From positions 23,660,308-23,724,307 of the forward strand of contig NC_061867.1 in the NCBI RefSeq assembly GCF_907164915.1: 64,000 nucleotides of DNA. The letters run 5' to 3'. The DNA is from Impatiens glandulifera. Taxonomy: Eukaryota > Streptophyta > Magnoliopsida > Ericales > Balsaminaceae. The translations under genes were made by a program, and so were the position numbers. Position 1 is the stretch's first letter, and the number at the start of each line of letters is the position of its first letter. This document shows, in pieces, positions 1 to 12,228 of the stretch. The notes beneath the pieces were generated by a model. It worked only from the letters and a program-made list of their open reading frames with translations. It made no database searches and was not told where the DNA came from.

Positions 1-524
1 TAACAATTTCTCCTTTTTTGATTATTTATGTTAAATATTCAAAACATGTATTTATTATCCGGTTTAAATTAAATTTGAGAAAAAATTTGAATTTTTTTTC
101 GTAAATTAATTTCTTTAACAATTTCTCCTTTTTTTATATTTTTAATTTAAAATTATCAAAACTATCATTTTGAAATTAAAACCGGATCATTAAGTCCCAA
201 AAATAATTATAAGTTCCCAAAATATTATAGATTCCAAAATTTAATAATTGCAAGGAAATCATAGTAATATAAGAAAAAACGTAGATATAGAAATTAGTGT
301 CCCCCTTCATCCTGTTTGTTTATCAACTCTTTGAAGAAGCCGCTCACAAAACTACGGGTTGGTTGTCCAGGAACTCAGTCTCAACATTTCTTGCCGATTG
401 CACAGGAGCATGGAACTCGACATTTCTTCGACTTTGGATAGCATTATCGACCGAACTTACATCACCTTTATGGATTTGTCGGTTTGACTGGGCACTGTGA
501 GGGATAGCTTAGAGTGGTACTGCC

Positions 525-866
525 TCGATCGGTTCGGGTAGTGTTCTCGGTTTGCGGGTTAACGGCTTCATCCTCCTCTTCTTCATCACAAATCGGATTT
601 TCACTTCTTACGACAGGATTTTCAACCGGTGTTTCAATTGTCGTTCTCGTATTTGCTGTCTCAAACTCTTGAACTCTTTTTCTTTTAGTCGCTCTTGTCT
701 TCTTGGAAATCGGAGGAGAAACATCTTTCTCTTTATCAATTTGGTCTTAAAGAATTCGAGTCGCTCTCTCATTTTCTTCCTCGGCTGCCTTAGCTTTGAC
801 ATCTTCTTCCTCTTAAGTAGTGAGAATATGACAACGGTCATATTTCTCATACAACGGATACCTGCA
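525..866 (-). pseudogene. Accessory-ORF tail of a copia element, copy 1
   Basis: The minus strand reads a charged segment with blocks such as EEEDVKAKAAEEENERAT, then SPPISKKTRATKRKRVQEFE, then a Glu/Asp-rich stretch. This layout (acidic block, Lys/Arg-rich probable nuclear-localisation block, acidic end) matches the tail of the third accessory ORF at about 39500-39996. There is a TAA directly before EEED that is shared with copy 2, so it predates the duplication. Copy 1 also has a private TAA where copy 2 has AAA (after ARIL/AQIL). Not translatable as it stands. Confidence 0.55.
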
Positions 867-1441
867 TGGTAATCCTTGATTCTGATTGGTCGGTCAACAA
901 AGGACTGCATGATATTAAATACGGTTGACACTTCCCAAGACACAATATAACCGACCAATTTGTCTTCTCTTGACTTATCATCAAAATGGTTTGACAAATA
1001 CCTGCTCTTTGGGGACTGCTTTTGGACTTATACCAAAATAGGTACCTGATCACTTTTAGAAGTCTTCTGTTTCCCAAAGTCTATCATCAGACTTGTATCA
1101 AAAAGGAAATAATATAGTCTGCATATTCGAAGGCTCCCTTCTGCCTATTCCCAAAGTAATCTGATTGCACCAAAATGGAAACTTCCAACTGTTCCATATC
1201 TTTGATTTGGTTTGTTAAACTGCCCGTTATTTTTGTTTGTACGGATTGCTTTAAGATTGCACCTAGTATTGAGCTGACCGGTCGACCTACCTAGTCTCAG
1301 CATTTCTTGCCGATTGCACAGGAGCATGGAACTCGGCATTTCTTCGGCTCTGGAAAGTATTATCGGCCGAACTTACACCACCTCTACGGATTTGTCGGTC
1401 TGACCGAGCACTATGAGGGATAGCTCGGAGTGGTACTGCCT

Positions 1442-1784
1442 CGATCGGTTCGGGTAGTGTTCTCGGTTTGCGGGTTAACGACTTCATCCTCCTCTTCTTC
1501 ATCACAAATCGGATTTTCACTACTTATGGTAGGATTTTCAACTGGTGTTTCAATTGTCGTTCCCGTATTTGCTGCCTCAAACTCTTGAACTCTTTTTCTT
1601 TTAGCCGCTCTTGTCTTCTTGGCAATCGGAGGAGAAACATCTTTCTCTTTATCAATTTGTTCTTTAAGAATTTGAGCCGCTCTTTCATTTTCTTCCTCGG
1701 CTGCCTTAGTCTTGACATCTTCTTCCTCTTAAGTTGTGAGAATATGAAAACGATCACATTTCCCATACAACGGATACATGCATT
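1442..1784 (-). pseudogene. Accessory-ORF tail of a copia element, copy 2
   Basis: Same segment as copy 1, reading EEEDVKTKAAEEENERAA followed by a lysine-rich block and an acidic end. It shares the upstream TAA with copy 1 but remains open beyond it for roughly 110 codons, so it is the less damaged copy. It belongs to the minus-strand retroelement remnant and has no independent start codon or promoter that I can see. Confidence 0.55.
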
Positions 1785-2480
1785 GTAATCCTTGATTATG
1801 ATTGGTCGGTCAACAAAGGACTACATGGCATTAAATGCGGTTGACACTTCCCAAGACGCAATACAGCTGTCCAGTTTTGTCTTCTTTTGACTTATCATTT
1901 GAGCGGTTTGACAAATACCTACTCTTTGGGACTGTTGTTGGACTTATACCAAAATAGGTATCTCATCACTTTTGGTAGTCCTCTGCTTCCCAAAGTCTAT
2001 CATCAGATTTGTATTAAAAAGGAAATAATATAGTGTGCATATTCGAAGGCTCCCTTCTACCTATATTCCCAAAGTAATCTAATTGCACCAAAATGGAAAC
2101 TTTCAGCTATTCCATATCTTTGATTTGGTCTGTTAAACTGCCCGTTATTTTTGTTTGTACGGATTGCTTCAAGATTGCACCCAGTATTGTACCAACCGGT
2201 CGACCTATCGGTTTGTAGTTTCAATATCGGTTGACCAGTCTTTCTACCGAAAAGTAAAAACCGATCTTTAAAGTATAGGTTCACCGATCCATTAGCTTGA
2301 GTGGTAAATTCGTTTGAACCGATCTTCTACTTGATTCTGTTGTAGAGATAGCCGAAAAGATATAATTTAGAGAATTCTAGTTTGTGTCGCTTTTACAATA
2401 TTGGTCAACTGGTCCAAGGTTGATAATGCTGATTTAATAATCTAATCGATCCCTATATTTCCTGCACAAACAGTGAATTT

Positions 2481-3500
2481 GGTTAAGTTATTTATATTAC
2501 TTATTTTAAAATAAATTAATTTATAATATGAAGAAAGAAATTTATCTTAACATTATTAAATATTTATATATATTATTTATATCATATTTATATTAAATAT
2601 ATTTAAAATTATATATTTATAAAAATAATATATTCATACCATTTATTTTAAAATATATTATTTTTTAATTTAAGTAATTTATTAATATTTAAAATTATAT
2701 ATTAACAAAAATTTATTAAAATTTATAAAAAATAATATAATTTATTTTCAAATATATTAATTTTTAATTTAAATTATTTATTAATATTTAAAATTAAATT
2801 AATAAATATATATATAATATTATATATATATATATATATATTTCATTATTAAATAATATTATAAATATAAAAAATAAATTAGCTTATAAACCGAATCAAA
2901 CATACACATATTTATCGTATAAATAAGATAATATCAAACATTAAACGTACAAATAAAACTGGCGTCAATAAGCTGCCATTAACGTCAATAAGTTGAATCA
3001 ATCTAGTCTATTGTGTTTTAACTTTTATTTAAATTATTTAATAAAAATATTTAAAATAAAATAATTTTAAAATTTAATTTATATTAAAAAATTATAATGT
3101 AAATAAATATTATATATATATTAAAATTATTTTTTTATTAATATAAAATAAAATATTTAAGCATAGAATAATTTAAATATTTATATGAATACAATTATTG
3201 ATTAAATAGATGACATGATATTTTGGTTTTTATATAAAAATTGATAAAATTGTGTATTAATCCATTAAGAAAATGTCACATAGAAAGATAAAAAAATTAA
3301 TAAACAAGGAAAGTGATGTTTCACTTTTATGTATAAATGTCACTTAATTAGTGAAATACATAAATTACTTGTATGTGTAATATTGAATTAATCAAACAAG
3401 CCCATCTTTGTCATAATAAAAAATTAAAACTATGTGATTTGACAACTCATGGTAAAAGTAGGACTCATATTTCCTCCCTCCCACAAAATAACGCTTATTT
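2481..3500. other. AT-rich intergenic DNA with a TA microsatellite
   Basis: Very AT-rich sequence without a credible reading frame. A (TA)n run sits at about 2808-2842. Beyond short A/T-rich runs I see no structure until the Harbinger terminus at 3502. Confidence 0.7.
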
Positions 3501-3501
3501 A

Positions 3502-3525
3502 GGCCTCGTTTGATCTTTGAGTTAT
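3502..3525 (+). repeat. Harbinger left terminal inverted repeat
   Basis: 24-bp terminus starting GGCCTCGTTTGATC, preceded by TTA at 3499-3501. Pairs with 7868-7891 with a single mismatch (A versus G in GAGTTAT/GGGTTAT). Confidence 0.85.
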
Positions 3526-4101
3526 TGGGATAAAATTCAGGTTTTATCCCAAATTCCAACAATCCCATCACAACTCAAATCAATCATTTTATTAATTAAA
3601 ATATCAAAACTACCCTTCAATTAAATTTAATATTATTTTTATTAATTACCTTAAATAAAAATTAAAACACCGTATCAATCTAACTATAACATATCATATT
3701 ATTTATCATAACATTTAAATTTTAAATAATTCAAATAAATAAATAATTATACTAAAAAATAAAATTTATATATTTATCTAACAAATATTAATTAATTTAT
3801 AAAATATCTCATCTAAATTAAATATTTATAAACAAATTTATTCTAACTTTATTTTTTATATAAACTAACTCTAAACCATAATTTTAAATAAATATATTAA
3901 TTAATTTAAGTTCATATTTTTTCAATTTAATAAAATAAAAAAATATTAGAATGTAATTTAAAAAAAAAATATTGCAACTCTAACAATCTTATATAAACAC
4001 ATCTATTATCAAAATTTTATTTGTATTGATATAATACATGACATTCAAATAAAAAAAAGTCATGACAATAAAATCTTAAACAACCCATATAAAATTATCA
4101 T

Positions 4102-5417
4102 TTATTCATGTCTAATACAATCATACACTTTTTTAGAAAGCTCATCTCGAAATTGATCCATTTCATTACGAGGTAAAACATTAGGCGACAATAAAATATC
4201 ATCGTCTACTAATACTTCAGTGTCATCGTTGGGGTTATCATCCATTATGACTTCTATATTATTCTTCCGAACAAAATTATGTAAACCTGCAGTTGCTTGA
4301 ATTATTTGAAGTTGTTTCTTAAGATTAAATCCACGTAATTATTTTCCGTTTGAGATAATTCGCCACTTATTTTTCCAAATTCCGAATGTCCTCTATATGG
4401 TTGATCTGAGCGAAGAGTGTTGCATATTGAACATCTCTTTTCTCGTAGAAGGAAGTACTCCTCCGAAATGATGAGGATGGTAATTTGTTCGAGGATATGG
4501 GGCTAAATACTCTATTTGATTTGAATACCCAGAATCAACCATATAATATTTTCTTGTAACAAATTAATAATTAGTTATAGTATTATTTACAATAAACCTG
4601 ATATGTGTTTAATTAACGTACCCGGGAGTGGATGTGGAAAAAGATATTGAGGAGTATGTCGTGCTATATCAAGCACCGTTGAGTCGTGCATTGATCCTTC
4701 TGCACCGACACAAAATAAGTGAACATGAGATCATGGTTTCATATTGCTATTACGTTAGTGGTTGTGTGCCCCGATCGTCCACGCCAACAATACAAATTTT
4801 CTATTTAGGATACACTTCCACGTGAGTACCATCTATAGCACCAATGCAATTCTGCACATATGACAACATAAATTAGATAATTTCTTACATAAGACAACAC
4901 ATATAAAATTAAAAAAATAAATTGAAACCTTAAATATTTGACGTAATGGTGTTGTTGTAAACTTTGGATGTATAATATTTTGATCAATCAGTTGTATCTC
5001 AACAATACTTAGTCGATGAAGGGACTTTAGTACCATTGAAACGTATCGAGATACTGTTTGTTTAGAGTGACCAAATGTTATTCCCACACAAGACATACTA
5101 TGACCATATGCTAAATATTGTAAGGTCATCACCACTTGTTCCTCAACTCGAATTGAAGATCGTAAGATAGACAACTCATACACTTGTACAAGTTGTTCTA
5201 TAAGTAGTCTAAGACAATGAGTCTCCATTTTAATCATGTTTAGACATTTTTCATTGTCAGACATTATCACTTGTACAAGTTCCATACCTCGAGTAGAAGG
5301 ATCCTTTATTGGGCGTGTTAATGAATAATTGAACGTGTCTCCCAATATCTCCATCAATAATGTTAAGAAAGATAGATCATATTCGTCTAACTCTGGTGGT
5401 AAATTAGAATGGTCCAT
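4102..5417 (-). pseudogene. Harbinger transposase (DDE_Tnp_4 type), inactivated
   Basis: Exon 1 (5417-4929, 163 codons, ATG MDHSNLPPE) carries the N-terminal helix-turn-helix-like part with SSIRVEEQVVMTLQYL and FGHSKQTVSRYVSMVL, typical of plant Harbinger transposases. An in-phase GT-AG intron (4928-4852) leads to exon 2, which starts NCIGAIDGTHVEV with the first catalytic Asp. Farther on come RGRSGHTTTNVIAI, HDSTVLDIA, then KYYMVDSGYSNQIEYL with the second Asp, and RTFGIWKNKWRIIS near the third acidic residue. Exon 2 has several stops and frame changes; the codon expected to be the catalytic Glu (ERTFG in relatives) is TAG here. The frame ends VYDCIRHE and TAA at 4102-4104. The enzyme would act in the nucleus on the element ends. 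Confidence 0.88.
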
Positions 5418-5607
5418 TTTTTTCCTGCAATGTAATGAAAATATAAAAATTAAACTATATAATTATAAAATACATTCATAGATTAACATATAATAATAAT
5501 AATATATTAATTATAAAGGTGACACATAATTAAACAAAGTACTTAAATACCTTAAAAAAACTCTTACATAATTAATACGATAATGGTTAAATAACAAATA
5601 CAACAGA

Positions 5608-6796
5608 TCAATAATCCGGTGGTGGTGGGTAAGGATAGTATGGTGGAAAATTAAGGTCACAGGGTTGATGACTTGGGAGATCTTTACTCATTGTTCCTGG
5701 ACGAATATGCTTATTTTCATCAACTATGAACCGAAGATAGTCTAATTGTTCTTCTTGATCATCAATTTCCAATAAACTAACCATTAGATCTGGAAGGGCA
5801 CTGAAAACATTCACTCCAACCCTGTAGAGCTCTGATCTACTACTAATTTTGTGTACTTTAAGCATTGTGTCTATACACTTCTTTATAGAAGGTTGAGACC
5901 CCACCGATGGATTTACAGAACCGTGTGCAAACTGCATACTATCATTCGTGTGTTCATACGGTTCCGATATATTCATGTAGTCAGATTTCTCTTTGTGCTT
6001 ATATTTCTCTTGAAAGAACATAGAAATTACTTTTTTGCAAGGAGATAACCATGCGTTTTTTTTTTGGGTGCATTGGATGAACTTGCTTTTCGTTTGCTCC
6101 CTGAACTGTCATAATTAGACTCCGTACCCTGGCTCTGGTTACCAACAAGTGGGTCATGAAAACCTTCATCAATGGTTTTATCAGAATCGCCAGACCCCTC
6201 GTCTATATTTAATGCATGTTCCATATTTCACCAGTAGCAGCACGATGAGCCCCAAAATTTTTTCCAACAAATCGTAATCTGCTATTTGTTTGTTTTTTAA
6301 TTGTGATAGCCCTTTCCAATTCTAAAAAAATATTCCAATAAAATTAGAATCAAATAAAAATTTATTGTGGATTGACTTTCTAATTTCAATTGAAATATTA
6401 TTACCTTATGTTCTGCCCACCATTCGTCTGAGGCCGTAATCTCTTTTGTGTCGTTGTTAAATCCGATTCCAGTTGATTTTCTAGCCCGGCATATCAAGTT
6501 CCATAATTTTTTTTATTCTTGAAGTGGTTTTTGAATTGTTCATTTGTGTGAAAAATTCGAAATATCTCCCAAAATCTTTCAGCCAACATTTCACATGTGG
6601 GTTTCCGAAACCCTCCTTCTACAAGTTTTTTATTCTCTTTTTCAATGACTAATAGTTCAAGAAAGTAGGTTGCTCTTTCGGGACATGCTTCCCACTTCGC
6701 AGTATTTGGAGCAATACCTTGCCACTTTGACAAACTCATTTTCCTAACTGAAGGGAAGTTATTATTATAAAATCCAACAGGTAATATTATCTTCAT
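5608..6796 (-). pseudogene. Harbinger ORF1, Myb/SANT-like DNA-binding protein, broken
   Basis: Upstream partner of the transposase. 6796-6494 encodes the start of a Myb/SANT-like domain (WEACPERATYFLELLVIEKE, EMLAERFWEIF). A one-base shift in an A-run near 6497 changes frame to LWNLICRARKSTGIGF and TASDEWWAEHK, the end of that domain. A probable intron follows (donor after AEHK, acceptor TTTTTTAG near 6321). The linker has AHRAATGEIW, then a Ser/Lys-rich part with KRKASSS and PKKK (possible nuclear signals, 6224-6027). The C-terminal piece (6021-5608) ends in a Pro/Tyr-rich tail. At least three frame breaks. In the family this protein helps the transposase enter the nucleus and bind DNA. The true start may be the Met at about 6739. 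Confidence 0.8.
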
Positions 6797-6799
6797 ATA

Positions 6800-7867
6800 C
6801 TATCATATCTATTGTACCATATATACATTATTTATATAACTTAAATATTCTACCAAATAAATACACTGATACAATAGATACATGTATTATTCTTTTCTAT
6901 AACTTAAATATTCTACCAAAACTATACACAAATTCATATTCTTTTATAAATTACTTCATTCACAGACTGTATTCATATTCTATTATAAATTACTTCATTC
7001 ACAGTATAATTATATATAACAATGATAATTATAATTTCAATTATTATTATTATTTTTTAATTAGCTCATTCACAAGCAGTAATTAATATATGTTTAAACA
7101 AAAAATCTCTTTTAACAGAAATCTTACTGATCAGCATACAAAATGAAATGAAAAGCAATACTAATCAGTATATGTTCAAACTAAAAATTTCTTTATTCAA
7201 AGAACGGTACTAAACCGCATACGAAATAAAAAACAGTACTAATCAGTATACAAAATGAAAAGCATATGAGAACAGAACACTAACCTGGAGTTGCAGCCGT
7301 TCACCTGGAATTAGGATGCGACGAAGATCTTAGATTTTTTTAAAATGAGTTATTTCCAGGTAACTACAAAGGGATAAGTATCAATGATCAAGTTTATATA
7401 GGGTTGATGGATGATAAAAATTGATCATGAAGGATGAGAACGAATCTTACCTGCTTCATATTCGCTGAAAATATTCGCTGAAAATATTCACTGATTTCTG
7501 ATCAGATTCCTGATAAAGGTTGAGTTGAAGGAACTGATCGGTTGAGTTGAAGAAACTTATCGGCTGAGTGAATGGAAAGATCAGAGGAGAAAGATCAAAT
7601 GGATAATTGATAATGAGATCAAATGGAATCAGTGAAATTGATAATTGATTTGGGTTAGAGAGAATCTAACCTTTGATACTGTTAGAGAGAGAATCTGACA
7701 TTTGATATTGCATCAGTGAAAATGAGATTTGAGAAGAGGGGAGAGGATAAGATAAGATAAAAATAATTAAATAATTAGAAGGGTAAAACTGGAATAAAAA
7801 AAATCTAGATTTTTACCTAATTTGGTCAAACATGGATTTTTTTAGAAGAAACCCAGACATTACCCAA
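6800..7867. other. Noncoding 5' region of the Harbinger element
   Basis: AT-rich, no reading frame. Short repeated phrases (for example AATATTCACTGA, TTGATAATTGAT) occur near 7470-7650. Probably the promoter and leader of the element's minus-strand genes, but I cannot place a TATA box with confidence. Confidence 0.5.
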
Positions 7868-7891
7868 ATAACCCAAAGATCAAACGAGGCC
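7868..7891 (-). repeat. Harbinger right terminal inverted repeat
   Basis: Complement of the left terminus, ending ...GATCAAACGAGGCC and followed by TTG, the presumed mutated copy of the TTA target site. Confidence 0.85.
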
Positions 7892-8648
7892 TTGTTTGGA
7901 ATTATTGTTTTGTTTTTAAAGGTTTTTAATATTTTTCAAACTCGTTTCATTTATAATTTTTGAAATTTTATTTTGTTTATATATTTAAGATTAATCACCT
8001 GTAGATATGAAAATGTTGTAAACAAGGCGGCTGCTTTATCCTTGTTTTCGATATTTTTCATCCCTAGTAGTTAATATGAAAATGCCTTCAAACCCGATTG
8101 TTTTATCTTTGTTGGTTCTTAATTCATGCAGTTCCTTTTACTTTTATTTTTAAGATTAGTAATATATTATGTTTATTTTATACAAGTAAAATATATTTTA
8201 ACCTCTTTGGGTTCAATACATTTCCACTATTGAAGCAAATTTTATGTTTTATTTCAGACCCAAATTAATTACCTAGAGATGAAAATGATGCATTCTTTGA
8301 ACTGTATATTCGTTCTTTATTTTGGTACTGTACTCTTTTTTATTTGACTTCATTAGTCTTGTGTACATTTTATTTTATTTTATTAGTCAACCTTATTTTG
8401 AATTTCCAGCAATTTAAAAATTATCTAAATTGAAAAAAAATTTAACCATTATAAACATTGTCGCTTAAGATAGAAAAAAAAAGATTCACTATTTATTGTT
8501 ATGAAATCTTTGTAATATTAAAGAGAAGATATTCAATTCACCGATTCACATAGATAAAGCAAAAAAGGAAGAATCTTCAGAAAAAAAAATACTTATTTGT
8601 TGCTGCTAACCTATGTCCATTGATATTTGGCCTCGGTCAATTAAATTG
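7892..8648. other. AT-rich intergenic DNA
   Basis: No gene, RNA or clear repeat structure seen. T-rich runs and degenerate short repeats of a GATATGAAAATG type (8000-8070) only. Confidence 0.6.
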
Positions 8649-8649
8649 A

Positions 8650-9462
8650 AGAGAAGAATACTAATTTTATCACTGAACTATAATGGAATATTCATGTATA
8701 TCAATGAATTAATTTTTGTTCGCTCATATCATTGTACTTAAACTTAATATTCACTACTGCACAAAATCTCTAACCCCGTTAAGTTTCTGTTAAATAGATA
8801 ATATGTGGAATTGTCATATCATCTTTTTTTTAATTAATATATGGTAAGATTGACAATTAATCTTTATTAATTAATATATTATATATGTATATATATATAT
8901 ATATTTATTTATTTATAATTCTAAATAATAAAACATTTATTGAAGCGTTAATAATTTTTCTCTCCTGTCCTAATTAACTAAGCTCACTATTCTTATTCTT
9001 CGATTCTTGTTCTTTTTTAATTTATGATATTATATGAATTTTTATTAATGTTATTTATGTATATTTTTAGTTTATTTTTTGACTACTTAGTGAATTAGGG
9101 TAACAAAAGATGAGAAAGATAAAAGTGATTTATTTTATTATTTAAGAATATTAATAAAAATAAATGTTGAAAATATATTAATTTTAAAAAAAATGAATTA
9201 TTCTTAATGTATCTCAAAATATCTAAATTGTTTGGTTAATAAATCTAAAATGTAATATATAATATATATTAATTTTTAAAAAATGACATGTCAATCACAT
9301 GTGTCATCTTTTAACAGAAAACATAACGGATTTGAATATTTTGTTAACAAATAATATAGATGAACATTAAGCTCAACTACAGTGTATGAGCGTACAAAAA
9401 TTAGTTCAGTAATATACGTGAATATTCCGTTATAGTTAAGTGATAAATTTGACGTTCTTTCC
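8650..9462. mobile_element. Nonautonomous element with ~170-bp inverted ends
   Basis: The left arm (about 8650-8822) pairs with the right arm (about 9285-9462) as an imperfect inverted repeat. Shared phrases include TTTATCACTGAACTATAA / TTTATCACTTAACTATAA and GAATATTCATGTATATCA. The core (8823-9284) is AT-rich, with a (TA)n run at 8879-8905, and has no coding potential. Long ends and lack of genes suggest a Mutator-type MITE, but I could not fix a target duplication, so the superfamily is uncertain. Confidence 0.6.
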
Positions 9463-11067
9463 CAAAAAGAAATATTCAATTTTTGGATGGTACTTTAGAA
9501 ATTCTACCTCCTATTCAAACTTTCCCCATTAGTTATCAGGAAAAGAAGTCACAATAGTTTTCAAAGAGTTAACAAAAGAGTTAACAGAAAGCAGACTTTA
9601 GCAAAAAAAAGAATAATTTAGTGTTTCACTCATGAACTTGGTTTTGTTTGGGATTCATTTGTGAAAGAAGGGGATGCTTGTGAGTTTATTAAGAATTGTT
9701 TGAACCATTGCCCAAAGTCACTATATCTAGAGAGTTTGAAGATCATTATATTTACACTAATATCATGGAATTATGTACAGATTTGGAAAGAGCAAAAAGA
9801 CCTTCATACCAAAGAAAATCATTAATTTGTCTTCTTTTTTCCAAATTAAGTTTTATGTATGGATGAATAGGCCTAAACTTGTGCAAATTTCAGCTTATAT
9901 TGTTTGTTTTTGTATTACATAGACTAATACCCATGACAATCTGCAGGGATAAAAATAAAAAGATGCATAATCTTTATGGAAAGAGTTCACCTAATCATCA
10001 TTCAATTATTATCAAGGTCAAGCAATCTTATCTATATAGAAACTGTGGTTTGGTAAGTAATTAAAACAAAAATTTTATTTTATTTTCATTTTTCGATTTG
10101 CAACATGTTGATGATATGTCCAGTGTATGCAACTTTTGTATTAGGAATTTGGATCAGAGATTAATATGAGATGTATACAATTGGCTGATTCACTAGAAAT
10201 AGTATTGTATAATAAGCTAAAACCCTATATTTTATTTGTCTTGTTTAGAAATTTATTTTGTTTGTTTGTTTTACATAACCTATATTTTATTTGGTATTGT
10301 TTAGATTTTATTATATTGTATTTTATTTTAAAAATTTAACTTATTAAAATTTATAATTTTTTTTAGTAAAAAATTGCAATGAATTCATAAAAAAAATGAA
10401 ATTATTTTTTTAAATATAATTAATTATCATCTCCCCGTCTCTTATTTTTCACTCTTCTCATTTCTTAATTAAATTAAATTAAATTTATATATAATTAATA
10501 ATAATAAATTTTATTAATTTCGAAAAAATAAATTAATAAAGATAATCTATAAACTATAAGTAAGATGGTTATCAGATAGAAACAATAACACATAATTTTA
10601 CATATATAGTTTTTACTTCTAATTTTAATTTTATAATATTTAATTTTATAATTTAATTTATTAAAATTATATATTTTTGGATAAAAACAATTACAAGTTA
10701 TTTCAATTACCTATTTTAAATACAATTAATTATATTATTTTCATTTCCAGTTTTTCTATCATTTAACCTAACATCTCAATATTTTATTCTATATTAATTT
10801 CATAAGTTTTAATTTATTTTAATATTTTATTTTATTCTTTCATGTAGTCAGTGAAAGATGATTGCAAGATACTTTTGTATTAAAAAACTTATAAACTTTT
10901 GTATTCAAATAATTGTACACCTATTTAACTCAGATTTTCCTATGACATTGTTTACATCTTATTTTATTTTATTTTTTAAAAACTCTAGATTTTATAGGGT
11001 CTTGTTTAAATTTTATTATATTATATTTTGTTTATATAATTTAATATATATATATATATATATATAT
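9463..11067. other. AT-rich intergenic DNA
   Basis: No supported gene. A ~60-codon open stretch around 9650-9830 is not recognised and lacks context. Two similar AT-rich phrases occur near 10240-10340 and 10960-11045. A TA microsatellite closes the stretch at 11043-11067. Confidence 0.6.
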
Positions 11068-11359
11068 TAGTTAGTTAAAAAATTGAACTTATTTGTTAAA
11101 ATTTTTCGTGTTCATCAAATTTAGTGTTAAATTTATAATATAAAGTGTTGTTAGTCTAGTTCGTTAAAGGGTTGTACTTGTTTGGTTAGGTTGCAAGTTG
11201 AAATATACACATAAAATTTTTAATTTTATTTTAACCATTTTATGTTTATGGGCGGGTCAACCTACAATCCGATCCAAATATCCATTTACTCTCACATATA
11301 TATCCAAATTAACCACAACTCTCGACCCGACAATCCGGATACTTTAAAAATTAAGTATC

Positions 11360-11413
<54 letters not shown>

Positions 11414-12040
11414 TTAGTTAAAAAGTTCAACTTATATTGTTGAAATGTCACGCATTCATCAAATTTGGTGTGAAATTTAAAATATAAAGTGTTGTTAGTT
11501 AGTTGGTTAAAGGGTTGTACTTGTTTTGTTAGGTTGCAAATTTGAAAACATACATATAATAATTTTATTTTTATTTTTAAACGTTTTAAGTTTATGGCGG
11601 GTCAACCCACAATCCAACCCAAGTATCCATTTACTCTCACATATATATATCCAAATTAACCTCAACTCTCAACCCGGAAATCCGAACACTTTAAAAATTA
11701 AGCATCACTATATATATATATATATTAGTTAGTTAAAAAGTTGAACTTATATTGTTAAAATGTCCCGCGCTCATCAAATTTTGTGTTGAATTTAAAATAT
11801 AAAGTGTCGTTAGCCTAGTTGGTTAAAGGGTTGTACTTGTTTGGTTAAGTTGCAAGTTTGAAACATACATATAGCATTTTTAATTTTATTTTTAACCGTT
11901 TTAAGTTTATGGACGGGTCAACCCACAATCTGACCCAAATATTCATTTACTCTCACACATATATTTAAATTAACCACAGTTCTCGACTCGGCAATTCGGA
12001 CACTTTAAAAATTAAGCATCATTATATATATAGATATATA
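11068..12040 (+). repeat. Three tandem SINE-like repeats with TA tails
   Basis: Three copies of a ~310-bp sequence at about 11068-11370, 11410-11715 and 11727-12030, each followed by a (TA)n run. Each contains a tRNA-like A box (best in copy 3: TAGCCTAGTTGG at 11811-11822) and, about 32 bp downstream, a B-box-like AAGTTTGAAAC (about 11854-11864). This is the usual layout of an internal RNA polymerase III promoter in a tRNA-derived SINE. The 3' part (GGGTCAACCCAC ... CACTTTAAAAATTAAGCAT) is conserved among copies and in a solitary copy near 56500. The TA run may be a SINE tail. No function beyond retroposition inferred. Confidence 0.6.
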
Positions 12041-12228
12041 GATAATCGTTACTATTTAAATAATATATAATAAATAAAAACATTTTTCTTCCAAAATCAT
12101 ATTTAAACTATTTTGTAAGACAAATTTTTATCTTAAAAAATATGGTGCAAATAATGAAATACAAACTTTATTTGTAAAGTAGAAAATATCAAAATCCAAA
12201 TAATTAATTTTTTTTTTTCTCTTCTTTC

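Larger units (their letters stand above)
372..2208. repeat. Tandem duplication, two copies of ~918 bp
   Basis: Copy 1 runs from about 372 to 1290 and copy 2 from about 1291 to 2208, with a constant offset of 917-918 bp. Matching landmarks are AGTCTCARCATTTCTTGCC at 376 and 1293, and CCGGTCGACCTA at 1278 and 2196. Divergence is clear but modest. Each copy holds one accessory-ORF tail on the minus strand. Confidence 0.85.
1..2480 (-). mobile_element. 3' part of a decayed copia element, minus strand
   Basis: Read on the minus strand, this stretch ends at the left window edge with a polypurine tract (the plus strand starts TAACAATTTCTCC) and a second copy of that tract at 116-135. Both match, in reverse complement, the duplicated polypurine tracts of the copia element at 40143-40327. 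Upstream on the minus strand lie two copies of the Lys/Glu-rich tail of an accessory ORF that resembles the third accessory ORF at 38450-39996. The 3' LTR would begin just outside the window. No gag or pol is visible up to 2480. Identification rests on shared polypurine tract and ORF-tail layout, not on an alignment. Confidence 0.6.
3502..7891 (-). mobile_element. PIF/Harbinger DNA transposon, decayed
   Basis: A 4.4-kb element bounded by inverted repeats: GGCCTCGTTTGATCTTTGAG at 3502 and its complement ending at 7891, 24 bp with one mismatch. The flanking trinucleotides are TTA (left) and TTG (right), compatible with the TTA/TAA target duplication of this superfamily after one mutation. It carries both genes expected of the family on the minus strand: a Myb/SANT-like ORF1 (5608-6796) and a DDE transposase (4102-5417). 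Both are broken, so it is not autonomous. The 5' end (7000-7891) holds no reading frame. Confidence 0.85.

Noticed and set aside
608..1077. 129- and 76-codon minus-strand frames at the window start
   Set aside because: Out of frame with the recognisable charged tail; no homologous domain.
9650..9830. Possible F-box/FBD-type gene fragment
   Set aside because: A ~55-codon open stretch only weakly recalls such proteins; no second exon or motif.
11811..11864. A tRNA gene
   Set aside because: A/B-box words are present but no cloverleaf or acceptor stem can be folded; fits a SINE head better.
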